From an uncultured Oscillospiraceae bacterium (GTDB lineage: Bacteria > Bacillota > Clostridia > Oscillospirales > Oscillospiraceae): a stretch of DNA of 53,213 bases. The translations under genes and the position numbers were made by a program. Of this stretch, positions 16,652 through 26,818 are shown piece by piece; the first letter of the stretch is position 1, and each line of letters begins with the position of its first letter. The stretch is from positions 1 through 53,213 of the forward strand of contig CANPWM010000007.1 in NCBI GenBank assembly GCA_947584295.1, in the 5' to 3' direction. The notes under the pieces are model-generated. The model saw nothing but the letters and a program-made list of their open reading frames with translations, was not told the origin of the DNA and did no database searches.

Positions 16652-17660
16652 TACGCACGTTCCTCCTTTCAATCTTTTTACGGTTGCGGGCTTCCTGCTT
16701 CTTGGCCTTCTTGGCCCGCTTGACCTGCTTCTCGTAGGCGCCCTTGCGGGTCATCAGCAGAAGGGCGAACAGGCCCACGATCAGGATCACCACAACGGTA
16801 TACAGCCACGCCATAGCGGCGGCGTACCCATAGCCCTTCTCCTTGGTGCCGGAGAACATCGAGGTCTGGATCAGCCCGATGATGGGGTTCTGGGAGGTGC
16901 TGGAGATGAAGATGACGGTGTAGACCACATTCAAGAGGATCAGGGGCTTGATGTTGGGCAGGGTGATCTTCCAGAAGCACTCCCACCCGGAGCCGCCGTC
17001 AATCTTGGCGGCCTCGTACATGGACTTGTCGATCTTCTGCAAGCCCGACAGGAAGATCAGGATCTGCACGCCGGAATACCACAGCGTGGTGATCATGTTG
17101 TTGAAGAGGTCTGAGATAGGATCCGCCAGCATCTTCGGCAGCACCCCGCTGATGGCGGAGGTGATGGCGTTCATGTCGATGGCGGAGATGCTGCCCGCGC
17201 CCTCCTCGGTGAGCATACCCAGGATCGGGCCGCTGACGATGATAACCGGGAGGAAGAAGATCAGGCGGAAGAAGCTCTTGCCTTTTATCTTCATGTTCAG
17301 CATCATGGCGATGATCAGGGCGAAGACCACGATGATAGGCACCGATAAGATGGTACTTGTGACGTAGTCCACCAGCTCCACCACAAAGTCGGGATCCTGC
17401 ACCAGAATGTTGGAGAAGTTGCCCTTCCCTACGAAGGTGGAAAGGAGGCCCTGGGGGGTCAGGCGGATATTGTTCAGGGCGTACCAGAAGCTGGTACCCA
17501 GGGGGTAGGCCAGGAACACGGCCACACCGATGAACCAGGGGATCATGAAGAGGTAGCCCATCCGTCCGTCGCGCTTTTCAAGCTTGCCGGATTTCAGGTG
17601 CTTCAGCCGCTCCTTCAGCGCCTTTTTCTCTTGCCGGGTCATTTTTTTCGTTTCTTCCAT
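16578..17660 (-). CDS. Carbohydrate ABC permease, MalF type (set 2)
   Basis: A 360-residue inner-membrane permease with about six helices and EAA-loop motif YEAAKIDGGSGWECFWKITLPNIKP. Both termini are extended and highly basic; the C-tail (about 45 residues of K/R-rich sequence) overlaps the start of the partner permease gene. The ATG at 17660 with AGGTGA six nt upstream is preferred; a GTG at 17666 would overlap the preceding TGA. It follows the DUF5696 gene directly, indicating translational coupling. Confidence 0.9.
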   Translation of the reverse strand: MEETKKMTRQEKKALKERLKHLKSGKLEKRDGRMGYLFMIPWFIGVAVFLAYPLGTSFWYALNNIRLTPQGLLSTFVGKGNFSNILVQDPDFVVELVDYVTSTILSVPIIVVFALIIAMMLNMKIKGKSFFRLIFFLPVIIVSGPILGMLTEEGAGSISAIDMNAITSAISGVLPKMLADPISDLFNNMITTLWYSGVQILIFLSGLQKIDKSMYEAAKIDGGSGWECFWKITLPNIKPLILLNVVYTVIFISSTSQNPIIGLIQTSMFSGTKEKGYGYAAAMAWLYTVVVILIVGLFALLLMTRKGAYEKQVKRAKKAKKQEARNRKKIERRNVRNAKRIERQRAQGKITSRTTSREDY

Positions 17661-17662
17661 CG

Positions 17663-19927
17663 TCACTCACCTACCTTATAGGACAGGGCGTCCACCGTCA
17701 CTCCGTCATAAGTCAGGGAACGCTCCGCGTAATTGACGTAGATCTTGACTCCGTTTTCATAGGTGACCCTGACCAGTCCGTTGGGCAGGATCTCATGGCC
17801 GGTGATGACGGAGGTGCCGACCATTTCCGCCAGCGCCCGCAGCTCCCGGTCATACTGGGCAATGGTGTCGCGGTAGCTGTTGAACTCCAGGGAGTAGAGA
17901 TTGGAGGAATTGGTGTAAATGAGCTGGGAGGAGTCCTCGGCGGTGACGTAGAAGGATGGATACATACCGGCCTCCACCATCTTCAGGAAGTTCTCGGTCT
18001 TGTTGGCCTCGAAGTTCACAAACTCGGAATAGGTGGGGACGATGCCCTTCAGCACGATGCTGAGGAACGGGATCTCCTGATCCACATAGAGGTAATCGGA
18101 GGAACCCAGGGGCATATCCAGCATGGCGTCGGCGTACTTCCACAGGTACTGGTTAGGCGTCTCCAGCAGCAGGTTCATATCTGCGTCCACGGTGTCCACC
18201 GCGTCGATGAACATATCCATGGTGTCGGTCCTGGAGTAGTAGTTGCCCTTGTAGCTGTAAGAGAAGAGCTGTCCTGTGATGCCGTCCAGGGCCATGTTCT
18301 TCACGTTCTTCCCGGCGGCGCTCTGGGCGAGCCTTGCCAGGTTCTCCCCCGCCCTGCTGGGCATCAGATAATAGAACGTGTCATAGACCTGTCCGTTAAC
18401 CTCGTTCTCAAAGGTGCGCTTGTTCACCTTCTTCATGACGCTGTAAGTGTTGGAATTGGTAGTGGCGTTCACCTGCAGCGCGTCGTTGTAAAGGTAGATG
18501 GTGTTGCCCTGCTCGGCCTCGTCCAGAATGACCCTTGTCAGGGCGTTGGTGCCGCCGATGTCGCCGTCGGCCTTGTACTTGGTCACGGGCAGGTCATAAA
18601 GGCCGCCCTTCTGCCAGCCGCGGTAGACGGTAAGCACATTGGCCACGCCCTCCCGGCGAAGCTCGGCGTAGATGTTCTCCAGCTGCTCCACGCTGGTCAT
18701 GGGGACCGACGTGGTACCCATCAAAAACTCCTCGCGCTCCACGCCCAGCACGTCCACGCGGGTGTTGTAGCTCAGGTTGCGCTTCTCGATCTTGCCGGTG
18801 TCCAGCAGATACTGCCGGTAGGCCTTGGCCATGCCCATGTAGTTGGCGTCCTCGCCGGAGAGCAGGCAGTACCTCACCGTCAGGTCGCTGTGGAGCCTGT
18901 CGGCCTCCACCGTCAGGGCGGTGTTGGCGGTGCTGGAGTTGGACAGCGGCTGGTTGTAGACGTCCCGCAGCAGGAACCGCACGAAGCACCGGTTATAGTC
19001 GATGCGCGCCCCGTTGGGGTGGGCCTCGATGGTGGCCCGCTGGTCGCCGCTCTCCACGATGCCCAGATACGCGATCTGGTCGTCGGTGTGGGCCATGCCA
19101 AAGATGGGCGCCAGCACGGGGTTGGCGTTGGTCACCGTCTCATACCGCTCCCAGAGGGTGGAGGTCTTGACGATATCGGTAAGACCCACGTCCGTGCCGT
19201 AGATAAGGCCCGCGAAGCCGCTGGCGTAACGCCCCTCCTTGTCGTTCAGGTTGATAAGGGCGCCGTTGCCGTCGGGGATCAGCATATAGCCGTTCTCCTC
19301 GCCCAGATAGGTGTAGCCCAGGAACTGGAAGGGGCTGATGGTGTAGATGTAGGTGCCTTCCTTGTCCTCCTTGATGGACTCCTCCGGGACGCGGACCACC
19401 AGCTCGTCGCCTAAAAGGCTCACCTCCACGCCAACGCTGATGCCGTAGTCGGGGAAGGCGATCTTGGCGTAGATGCCGCTGTCGGTGTAATACGTCTCGA
19501 TGGTGTTCTTGGCATTGTTCATGTCGATCTTATCGGAGGACTTGGTGGTTTTCTCAATGGTACCGATGGCGATGCCGCTCTTCATGGTGCCGGTCCAGTC
19601 CTCGTTGTTCTTGTGGTCGTCCTTCTCGTCAGAGACGGTGGACTCCAGGACGGCGCCGGTCTCCTTGTTCTCCAGGCGAATGGAGAACCGGGGTTCCCAA
19701 TAGTAGAGCTTGTAGCTGTCGCTCTCGGCCACCAGAACGTAGTCGTCCTTGGCCTCCACCTTGCCGTGGGTGACAGGCAGGGCGCTCTGGTGGACGTGGC
19801 TGCCGGAGACGATCTTATCCTGCCGGCTGCCCAGGACGATCAGCACCGTGGCGATGACGGCTGCCACCAGCACCAGGGCCAGGATCACGGCCAGCCATAT
19901 GACTTTTTTCCGTTTCTTAGTAGCCAA
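17663..19927 (-). CDS. DUF5696 membrane-anchored protein
   Basis: A 754-residue protein with one N-terminal membrane anchor (about 9-33) preceded by KKRKK, so the bulk lies outside the membrane. The rest matches what I recognise as DUF5696. An all-beta N-terminal half is followed by a segment that reads like a TIM-barrel glycosidase (MAKAYRQYLLDTGKIEKR, VLTVYRGWQKGG, NTIYLYNDAL) and an MGPGSSD-like loop (DMPLGSSDYLYVDQEIPFLS). Glycosidase-like function is inference only. The start is TTG at 19927 with AGGGGGTG seven nt upstream, overlapping the end of the Yip1/NHL gene by 11 nt. It sits between two permease pairs, which suggests an extracytoplasmic role in sugar handling. Confidence 0.82.
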   Translation of the reverse strand: MATKKRKKVIWLAVILALVLVAAVIATVLIVLGSRQDKIVSGSHVHQSALPVTHGKVEAKDDYVLVAESDSYKLYYWEPRFSIRLENKETGAVLESTVSDEKDDHKNNEDWTGTMKSGIAIGTIEKTTKSSDKIDMNNAKNTIETYYTDSGIYAKIAFPDYGISVGVEVSLLGDELVVRVPEESIKEDKEGTYIYTISPFQFLGYTYLGEENGYMLIPDGNGALINLNDKEGRYASGFAGLIYGTDVGLTDIVKTSTLWERYETVTNANPVLAPIFGMAHTDDQIAYLGIVESGDQRATIEAHPNGARIDYNRCFVRFLLRDVYNQPLSNSSTANTALTVEADRLHSDLTVRYCLLSGEDANYMGMAKAYRQYLLDTGKIEKRNLSYNTRVDVLGVEREEFLMGTTSVPMTSVEQLENIYAELRREGVANVLTVYRGWQKGGLYDLPVTKYKADGDIGGTNALTRVILDEAEQGNTIYLYNDALQVNATTNSNTYSVMKKVNKRTFENEVNGQVYDTFYYLMPSRAGENLARLAQSAAGKNVKNMALDGITGQLFSYSYKGNYYSRTDTMDMFIDAVDTVDADMNLLLETPNQYLWKYADAMLDMPLGSSDYLYVDQEIPFLSIVLKGIVPTYSEFVNFEANKTENFLKMVEAGMYPSFYVTAEDSSQLIYTNSSNLYSLEFNSYRDTIAQYDRELRALAEMVGTSVITGHEILPNGLVRVTYENGVKIYVNYAERSLTYDGVTVDALSYKVGE

Positions 19928-21971
19928 GTCTATACACCCCCTCGCCTGCGATCGCTACAATGAAGTCAAATACCTGTGCCCAAAGCACATAGACGATAAA
20001 GAGGAGAAGCGCCAGGATCAGCGCCGTGAACGCCGTCAGGAACAGCACCTTGACCGTCTCTCTGGCGTTGAAGTTGTTTACCTCCTTCAGCCCCACAACG
20101 GCGATCACCGCGATCCAGACGTAGATCACAAGCTTTATCATGTCGATGAGGAAGATCTCGTTGTTGGTAAGCACATGGCTCAGCGCGTATACCAGGGGCA
20201 TCAGCAGGATATACGGCACCAGGCTGTAACAGAAGAAGGTGTAGATCTTCTTGACGGTGCCTTCGCCTTCGTTGATCGTACAGACAAGGTAGGTGCAGGC
20301 GGTGAGGGCGGCCATGACGGCCACGATCATGCCCACATCGCTGACGATCTCATACCGGCCCTCCATCACCGTCTTGGAGAGGAAGCCGCAGGTGTATTTC
20401 ATCACGATGAATTCCACGATGAAGATCAGCAGCAGGAAGGAGGACACCAGCCAGTTGGCCCGCCCCTCCGCCGCGATGCCGTAGGCCCCGTCGGCGGGCT
20501 TGCGGATATAGTAGCCGGAGTAGGTGAGGTTGGCGATGAATTTGTTCTTCTTCAGCTTCCGCATGGCCTTCCGGGGCTTTGCCAGGATATGGGAGCGTTT
20601 GTCCAGGGCCTTGACGATCTTATAGGCCACGAACAGCAGCACTACCAGGATAATGGCGGTCATGATGTTGTTCTTCAGCCAGACGTTGCGCAGCTCCCAG
20701 TAGGCGTCGGAGTAGCCGTCATAGTCCTTGGCCAGCCTTGCGTACCGGAGGGCGGCGTTGTAGTTCTCCTCCTGGAAGTAGCTGCGGCCCATGGCCTTGT
20801 TGGCGTAGTCGAACATGGAGTTCATCTTCAGCACCTGGCTCAGCGGCTCCTTGGCCTCGGTATACCGGCCCTTGGAGTAGAGGTACAGGGCGTTGTGCAG
20901 GAGGTTGGTGAACTCGGTGGGCTCGTAGACCTGCACCTGGGCCATATCGGAGTCCAGCACGTAGATGCGGTCTTCGGTGTCGATGGCGATGCCGCTGACC
21001 ATCTTGGAGAGGCCCACGCGCTGGGTGTCGTCGTTGGGGCCGCCGAAGGTGAAGAGCATCTCGCCCTCGTTGTTGTACTCGAAGATGTAGCCCTGCTGGT
21101 CGGCCACGTACACGTTGTCGTGGTTGCCGGCCACCACCGCCACGGGGTTGTCGGCGTAGGTGCCGTCGGAATTGTGGATCATGTTGGTGCCGGCGATGTT
21201 CAGCCTTTTCAGGGTGTCGTTCCCGTTGCCCAGGGTGACGGTGTAGATAAGGCCCTTTTCGTCGATGCCCAGGTTGGTGGGCGTGGCCGGGATATTACTG
21301 AGCATCTTGGCCCGCTGGGCGTCCGTCAAAATGGCCCGGTAGATGATGGTCATGATGTCGGTGGTGGTGTAGTTGGTGCCGAAATAGCCCAGGAACGAGC
21401 CGCCCTCGGTGGGGGAGATCTCAACGATGCCGTTGGTGTTGGACTCGCACACGATGAACATGATGCCCGCGTCGTTGACCACGAGCTTGATGGGCTGGAA
21501 CACGTTCCCGTCGCCGTACAGGGGGCTGGTGGGCTTTCCGTACTCCTGGATCACCTTGCCCTGCTGGTCAAAGACCACGACCTTCCCGGCGTCCCTGTCG
21601 GCCACGTAGATGCTGCCGTCGTCGGTGACGAAGACGCCCCTAGGGCTGACCAGGATCCCCTCGCCCACGGTCTTGACAAGCTCGCCGTCCAGGGTACCCA
21701 CCACGATGCGGGCGTTGCCGGTGTCGGCGATGTAAAGGTGTCCGTCGGAGGCGATGCAGATGTCGCTGGGCGCGCTCAGCGTCACGTCCTCGCCGAATTT
21801 GGTGATGGTGGCGTAGGCCAGATACGCTGTCTGGGTCTGGCGGATCTGTCCGTAGCCGTTGATGGTGTAGGTCACATAGGGCGTATCCGCCAGCGCCGTA
21901 CCGGGCAGCAGCACAACGCCCAGAACCACCACCGTCAGAACCAGGACAGCCAAACGTTTGAGGTTTCGCAT
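19917..21971 (-). CDS. NHL beta-propeller / TPR / Yip1-domain membrane protein
   Basis: A 684-residue composite. It has a signal peptide (1-29), NHL-type propeller blades (about 60-350; motifs APSDICIASDGHLYIADTGNARIVV, SPRGVFVTDDGSIYVADRDAGKVVVF, GIAIDTEDRIYVLDSD) and two TPR-like helices pairs (about 355-425, YSKGRYTEAKEPLSQVL). A transmembrane helix (about 437-455), a basic cytoplasmic stretch and a C-terminal four- to five-helix Yip1-like domain (about 505-675) follow. Topology suggests an outside propeller tethered to a polytopic membrane domain. Function is unknown. The gene lies in the operon after permease set 1, with AAGGGGGG upstream and an 11-nt overlap with DUF5696. It may be a scaffold or sensor for the importers; that is inferred from context. 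Confidence 0.82.
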   Translation of the reverse strand: MRNLKRLAVLVLTVVVLGVVLLPGTALADTPYVTYTINGYGQIRQTQTAYLAYATITKFGEDVTLSAPSDICIASDGHLYIADTGNARIVVGTLDGELVKTVGEGILVSPRGVFVTDDGSIYVADRDAGKVVVFDQQGKVIQEYGKPTSPLYGDGNVFQPIKLVVNDAGIMFIVCESNTNGIVEISPTEGGSFLGYFGTNYTTTDIMTIIYRAILTDAQRAKMLSNIPATPTNLGIDEKGLIYTVTLGNGNDTLKRLNIAGTNMIHNSDGTYADNPVAVVAGNHDNVYVADQQGYIFEYNNEGEMLFTFGGPNDDTQRVGLSKMVSGIAIDTEDRIYVLDSDMAQVQVYEPTEFTNLLHNALYLYSKGRYTEAKEPLSQVLKMNSMFDYANKAMGRSYFQEENYNAALRYARLAKDYDGYSDAYWELRNVWLKNNIMTAIILVVLLFVAYKIVKALDKRSHILAKPRKAMRKLKKNKFIANLTYSGYYIRKPADGAYGIAAEGRANWLVSSFLLLIFIVEFIVMKYTCGFLSKTVMEGRYEIVSDVGMIVAVMAALTACTYLVCTINEGEGTVKKIYTFFCYSLVPYILLMPLVYALSHVLTNNEIFLIDMIKLVIYVWIAVIAVVGLKEVNNFNARETVKVLFLTAFTALILALLLFIVYVLWAQVFDFIVAIAGEGVYRLGY

Positions 21972-21985
21972 ATTCCCCGCCCCCC

Positions 21986-22852
21986 TTACTTGATACCGGA
22001 GCTGGCCATGGTGTTCATAACCTTATTTTGCAGGATAATGAAGAGGATAAGGTTAGGAAGGAACATGATCAGCGAGGCGGCGGCGCCCATACCTTGACCG
22101 GCCACGGTGTTGTTGGCGTTGACCAGCGTGTTCATGTAGAAGGTAAGGGTCTTCATGCTGTCATCGTCGAAGTAGTAGTTGGAGGTCTCCATGTTGGTCC
22201 AGACCTGCTGGAACACCAGAATGGAGGCGGTGGCGATGGCGGGCTTGATCATGGGGAGAATGACCTTCAGGTACACGTCCAGATCCGTGGCGCCGTCCAT
22301 ATAGGCGGCTTCCAGCAGGGAGTCAGGCACCTGATCCACGAACTGCTTCACCAGGAACAGCGCCACAGGCATGGCCACCAGGGGCAGGACGTGGGCGAAG
22401 ATGTTGTTCACCAGGCCCAGCTTGCACACCACCAGGAAACGGGGGATCAGCACGGCGGTGGAGACGAACATGATGGCGATCTGGTTGATCTGCGCCAGCA
22501 TATTGCGGCCCTTGAACTTGATCTTGGAGAGGGCGAAGGCCGACATGGTGGTGAGCAGCAGCGCCAGTCCCACGGTCAGGGCCGTCACCAAAATGCTGTT
22601 GAAAAGATACCGGCTCAGGGGGATACCGCTGGTGTTGGAGAACTTGATGAGCTGGGTGAAGTTGTCAAGCCGGGGATTTTTCACAAAGAAGGTGGGTGGG
22701 AAGGCGAACAGCTCATCCATGGGCTTGAAGGCGTGGTTGATGATGAAGATGATGGGCATTCCCATAAAGATGACCAGCGGAAGAAGGATCAGAATGATCT
22801 TCAGCTGTCCGATCTCAAACTTTTTCGGGTTAATTTTCTTCCCCTTGTTCAT
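21986..22852 (-). CDS. Carbohydrate ABC permease, MalG type (set 1)
   Basis: A 288-residue permease with six predicted helices and EAA-loop motif [26 protein letters not shown]. The start at 22852 follows AAAGGAGG by 8 nt and overlaps the preceding permease gene by 23 nt; an ATG at 22876 lies upstream of that site. It forms a pair with the MalF-type gene before it and would use the shared ATPase. Confidence 0.92.
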   Translation of the reverse strand: MNKGKKINPKKFEIGQLKIILILLPLVIFMGMPIIFIINHAFKPMDELFAFPPTFFVKNPRLDNFTQLIKFSNTSGIPLSRYLFNSILVTALTVGLALLLTTMSAFALSKIKFKGRNMLAQINQIAIMFVSTAVLIPRFLVVCKLGLVNNIFAHVLPLVAMPVALFLVKQFVDQVPDSLLEAAYMDGATDLDVYLKVILPMIKPAIATASILVFQQVWTNMETSNYYFDDDSMKTLTFYMNTLVNANNTVAGQGMGAAASLIMFLPNLILFIILQNKVMNTMASSGIK

Positions 22853-23837
22853 CTTCTTCTCCTCCTTTCTTTCCATATGGGTCTTTTTCGGTCAGCAGCG
22901 CGTTGGCGCCCTTGCTGAATATCTGGACGATCAGCAGCAGTACCACGGAAAGGGCCGCCGCGTAGCCCATCTCATACTTGGCGAAGCCGTAGTCCTCGAT
23001 GTGGTTGACCAGGAGCTGTGAGGCGTAGCCCGGGGAGGGGTTGCCCACCAGCATGGAGGTGATCATGCCGTTCTGGAAGGCGTTGACGATGGACATGACC
23101 GCCGCGAACAGCATCTGGGGCTTCATCTGGGGAATGGTGATGTAGATCATCTCCTGGAAGCGGTTGGAGATGCCGTCGATGGAACCGGCTTCATAGAGGC
23201 TCTCGTCGTTGTTGAGGATACCGGCGATCATGGAGAGGAAGCCGATGCCCATGCTGGACCAGAGGCCGATGACGATGACGATGGGTAAGAGGAACCTGGC
23301 GTCCGTCAGCCAGATGATGGGCTCCGTGATGACGCCCAGCTCCATGAGCCAGGAGTTCAGCAGGCCCGCCTGGTCGCCGGAGAAGATGACCTTCCACAGC
23401 ACCGTCATGGCCACGCCCGTGGTCATGGTGGGCGAATAGAGGATCAGGGCGAAGATGGTGCGCACCGGCTTTGTCAGGTTGCACAGCGCCCAGGCCAGAA
23501 TGAAGGAGAGGACATAGCCCCCGATACCCACCACCACGGCGTACACCACCGTGTTGGGCAGGACGTTCTTCATAAAGACGTCGTCGTTGGTGAGGATCGT
23601 TATGTAGTTCAAAAAGCCCACGAACTTGGGGAACTGTATGGCGTTGAAGTTGGTGAAGGACAGGATCACCGCCAGCAGGACGGGGATCAGAATGAAAATG
23701 GAGAAGATCAGCGCGTACGGGCCGATAAAGGCCCAGCCGTGCCAGTTGTTTTCCCGGCGGGATATCTTGTTTTTCTTTTTCTTCTTGGGCGCCGTGTCCA
23801 CCACGGGCGCCTTGCTTACCAAAGTTTCACTTGCCAC
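22830..23837 (-). CDS. Carbohydrate ABC permease, MalF type (set 1)
   Basis: A 335-residue permease with six predicted helices, a lysine-rich N-terminus (KKKKKNK) and EAA-like motif [26 protein letters not shown], in which the second alanine is glycine. The start codon is GTG at 23837 with GAGGAGGTGATC upstream. It is located 14 nt after the large binding-protein gene, so the two are co-translated. Confidence 0.92.
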   Translation of the reverse strand: MASETLVSKAPVVDTAPKKKKKNKISRRENNWHGWAFIGPYALIFSIFILIPVLLAVILSFTNFNAIQFPKFVGFLNYITILTNDDVFMKNVLPNTVVYAVVVGIGGYVLSFILAWALCNLTKPVRTIFALILYSPTMTTGVAMTVLWKVIFSGDQAGLLNSWLMELGVITEPIIWLTDARFLLPIVIVIGLWSSMGIGFLSMIAGILNNDESLYEAGSIDGISNRFQEMIYITIPQMKPQMLFAAVMSIVNAFQNGMITSMLVGNPSPGYASQLLVNHIEDYGFAKYEMGYAAALSVVLLLIVQIFSKGANALLTEKDPYGKKGGEEDEQGEEN

Positions 23838-23851
23838 GAACGATCACCTCC

Positions 23852-26818
23852 TCAATTTCTTCCAAGGATTCCCTTGATGCTGTCGATCGTGGGAATCACA
23901 TAGGGTTCAATGGTGTTGCCCTCGCTGTCGATGTAGCCGAACTCCTCCAGCTTGCGGAGGATCTCCCGGTCGATGGTCTTAACGGCCGCGTCGATACGGC
24001 TCTGGGCGGGTACGCCGTCCACCACGATGGCGTTGAAGGCGTTGGACATCTCGCGCTCCAGCATATAGGTGCCGGGGACGCGGGCCACGTCCACCACGTT
24101 CTTCATGAACTCTAAGATCACCTGCTTGTGGGCGTTGTCCACAGGCAGCTGGGCGAAGGCCTCGGTGTTGGCGGTAGTCCACAGGTAGGTGTTGCCGTAG
24201 GTGATCTGCATGGTCTGGCCGAACCGGGCCTGGACGTCGGAATCGGACCACCACTTGATGAACTCCCAGGCCTTGTCCTCCCGCTCCCGGTCGGACTTGA
24301 AGATGACGGTGGACTCGGCGCAGCCGCAGGTGGCGCGGTTGATGGTGCCGTCAGGCTGCTCGGTGCCGGGGACGATGGAGATATCCCAGGAGCCGGAAAG
24401 CTCCGGCGCGGCGTTGGCGATCAGGTTATAGGTGCCGTAGTCGCAGATGCCGATGGGGATATCGCCGTTGCGGAAGTGCTGATAGAAGTTGGAGATATCC
24501 ACCGGCATGTCATAGACGGTGAAGAGGTCCGTCAGCTGGGTGAAGCCCTTGACGGAGGCCTCGCTGCCCAGGGTGGTGCCCTCCTGGGCGGTGCCGGAGT
24601 AGAGGGCGCCGCCGTTCTGGACCACCAGCGGCGTGGTGCCGTGGAAGTTGCGCATGGCGGCCATACCGGCTGTGGGATAGTAGAAGTTGAGGCCGCGGCG
24701 GTTCAGCTCAGGCAGCATGTCGATGACATCCTGCATGGTGTCGGGCACCTCCAGCCCCAGCTTCTCCATGACGTCGGTGCGGTAGACCAGCACCCAGAAG
24801 TTCATGGTCTCCGGCATGGAGTAGACGGACTGGCCGATGGTGCCGGTGAGGAAGAAGCCCGGCTCATAGGGGGCGGCGACCTCGCGGAAATCGTCATAAC
24901 GGGCCATATCCACCAGCGCGCCGCGGACGGCCAGCTCGTAGGGCACCGTGTAGTTGATGCCGGTGGCCACGTCGGGGGCGGTGCCGGAGGAGTTGGACAG
25001 CACCAGCTTATACTGGTCCGGCATGATGGAGATATCCACCTCGATACCGGTCTTGGGCGTGAACTCGGAGTCGATCATCTTCTGCATGACCTGGACGTAC
25101 TGGCTGGCCCGGTTCACCCAGACCTGAAGATGTTCGCGATCAGTATTGGCGGCGGAATAGGACTGATCGGTGAAGGAGCTGAAGAAGCGGGTGATGCTCA
25201 TCCACGTGGACTTGAAGAAGCCCGGGAGCTTGGGGAGCTTCGCCCCGTCCTGATAGAACCAGATGCGGTCCACGGCCAGGGAGTTGGCCAGGAGGGCGTC
25301 GATGGTGTTGGCCAGGTACTGGTTGACGGAGTTGGTGCTGGAGGACAGCTCACCGATGCGGTAGGGGATCTCATCGGGGTTCTCGGCCAGAGAGATGAGC
25401 TGCTTCGCGGCGATGATCATGGAGGACATGACGGCCACGTTTTTCCCCTTGGCGGTGAAGTGCCGGGCGCTCTTTTCCAGCTCCGTGAGCCGGTCGGCGT
25501 ACCCTCTCAGGGTGGACTCCAGGTTGGGTATGTAGAGGGACAGCTTCAGATCCCTGTATTTGTCGGAGTTGGTACCGGCCACCTTGGTGATCTCCAGGGC
25601 CAGGTCGTTGACACCGGCCATGATCTCCTCCAGGGCCTCCAGCACATAGTTCAGGGGATCCAGGCTGATGGTCAGGGAAAGCGTGTGCTTGCCGGGCTCC
25701 AGATAGACCGAAAGCTTCTGCCCGTCCTCATCGGCCAGAGTGTAGATCTTGTATTTGCTGGTGTAGCTCATCTGGTGGGCCTGGAAGGCGGTGTTGGGAA
25801 TGACCCCGTCCACACGCACGTCCAGGAACACCGGGAAGTCGTTCTTGTCGGACTGCCGGTAGTTGAGGGCCAGATGGTACCAGCCGGCCTCTGTGACATC
25901 GAACTCGTAGTTGATGGTCTGGCCGGCGTCCTTGAAGGAGTCGGAGTCGATGGTGTTCAGCACGGACTCGGACACCTCGTAGGGGTTCACGCCGCTGTCG
26001 AACTCCGCCAGGGCGTGGACGGAGGAATCGTTGGTGGAGACGTAATCCTCGGCCTCGATGGGTATGATGGCGCTGCCCTCCGCCGCCTGGGAGCCGGTGT
26101 AAGCGTCCACCTTCTCCGGGGCGCACAGGGTAACGGCCTTGAAGAAGAAGCTGCCGCTCTTCACCTCAAAGCGCAGGGTATGCTCACCGGCGTCCAGCTC
26201 TAAAAGCAGGGGCGCGGAACGGCGGGCGCTGCTGTCGGTGAAGTAGAGCCTCTCCCACTGGATAGCTTTGTCGGGGACGGTAACGACCTCGTCGTTGTAG
26301 CGGTCAAAGGAGGGCTCCGCCTGGGGGATCCAGGTGGAGTTCAGCTCCACGTTGCGGCACTCATAGAAGGGATAAGCGCCGTCCACCTGCATGGAGAACT
26401 CGATGGGCAGAACGGAGCTGTCGTAGGACAGGTAATCGAAGGCCAACGCGTACAGCGCCTTCTGCGGCGCCGTGACGGTAAGCTCCACCACGTCGCCCAG
26501 CTCCACGTCCAGCACCCGGCCGCCGCCGTACTGGCTGTCCTCCTTGGCCTCCGCCGTGGTCGCCCCGGCGGCGTTGGAGGCGGCAAACTCCAGCGCCTCG
26601 CCGGAATATTCCGCCGAGGTGTAGCCGCCGCTGACCTTTGTGTAGTTATTGGAGATCCTCTCACTGACAAACTGCGCGTCATAGGTGGCGGACGAGCCGG
26701 CACCGTCCGATGACGCGACCGCAAGCGTGTTCAAGCCGGGCGTGAGCAGCAGCAACGCCGCCGCCAGCGCCATGGAAAGAGCGCGCTTGAGGTTTTTGCT
26801 TACTTTCCTGTCACTCAT
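23852..26818 (-). CDS. Giant solute-binding protein with N-terminal CBM-like domains
   Basis: A 988-residue exported protein heading the operon. It has a signal peptide (about 12-35) with no lipobox cysteine, then two beta-sandwich regions (about 60-230 and 245-400, the second opening with IPIEAEDYVS as CBM6/35-like modules do). A helical region (about 405-555) and a C-terminal family 1 binding-protein domain follow (about 560-985; QMIDSEFTPKTGIEVDISI-type strand, NGGALYSG, EDKAWEFIKWWSD). Normal binding proteins have 400-550 residues. The lack of a lipid anchor is odd for a Gram-positive importer; retention may rely on the CBM-like part. AAGGAGGACATC precedes the ATG. Confidence 0.86.
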   Translation of the reverse strand: MSDRKVSKNLKRALSMALAAALLLLTPGLNTLAVASSDGAGSSATYDAQFVSERISNNYTKVSGGYTSAEYSGEALEFAASNAAGATTAEAKEDSQYGGGRVLDVELGDVVELTVTAPQKALYALAFDYLSYDSSVLPIEFSMQVDGAYPFYECRNVELNSTWIPQAEPSFDRYNDEVVTVPDKAIQWERLYFTDSSARRSAPLLLELDAGEHTLRFEVKSGSFFFKAVTLCAPEKVDAYTGSQAAEGSAIIPIEAEDYVSTNDSSVHALAEFDSGVNPYEVSESVLNTIDSDSFKDAGQTINYEFDVTEAGWYHLALNYRQSDKNDFPVFLDVRVDGVIPNTAFQAHQMSYTSKYKIYTLADEDGQKLSVYLEPGKHTLSLTISLDPLNYVLEALEEIMAGVNDLALEITKVAGTNSDKYRDLKLSLYIPNLESTLRGYADRLTELEKSARHFTAKGKNVAVMSSMIIAAKQLISLAENPDEIPYRIGELSSSTNSVNQYLANTIDALLANSLAVDRIWFYQDGAKLPKLPGFFKSTWMSITRFFSSFTDQSYSAANTDREHLQVWVNRASQYVQVMQKMIDSEFTPKTGIEVDISIMPDQYKLVLSNSSGTAPDVATGINYTVPYELAVRGALVDMARYDDFREVAAPYEPGFFLTGTIGQSVYSMPETMNFWVLVYRTDVMEKLGLEVPDTMQDVIDMLPELNRRGLNFYYPTAGMAAMRNFHGTTPLVVQNGGALYSGTAQEGTTLGSEASVKGFTQLTDLFTVYDMPVDISNFYQHFRNGDIPIGICDYGTYNLIANAAPELSGSWDISIVPGTEQPDGTINRATCGCAESTVIFKSDREREDKAWEFIKWWSDSDVQARFGQTMQITYGNTYLWTTANTEAFAQLPVDNAHKQVILEFMKNVVDVARVPGTYMLEREMSNAFNAIVVDGVPAQSRIDAAVKTIDREILRKLEEFGYIDSEGNTIEPYVIPTIDSIKGILGRN

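Noticed and set aside
19749..22097. 782-codon rightward open frame and other long frames opposite the leftward operon
   Set aside because: Lies antisense to the Yip1-NHL and permease genes; composition is a His/Val/Gly-rich shadow of GC-rich coding, with no ribosome binding site or family resemblance.
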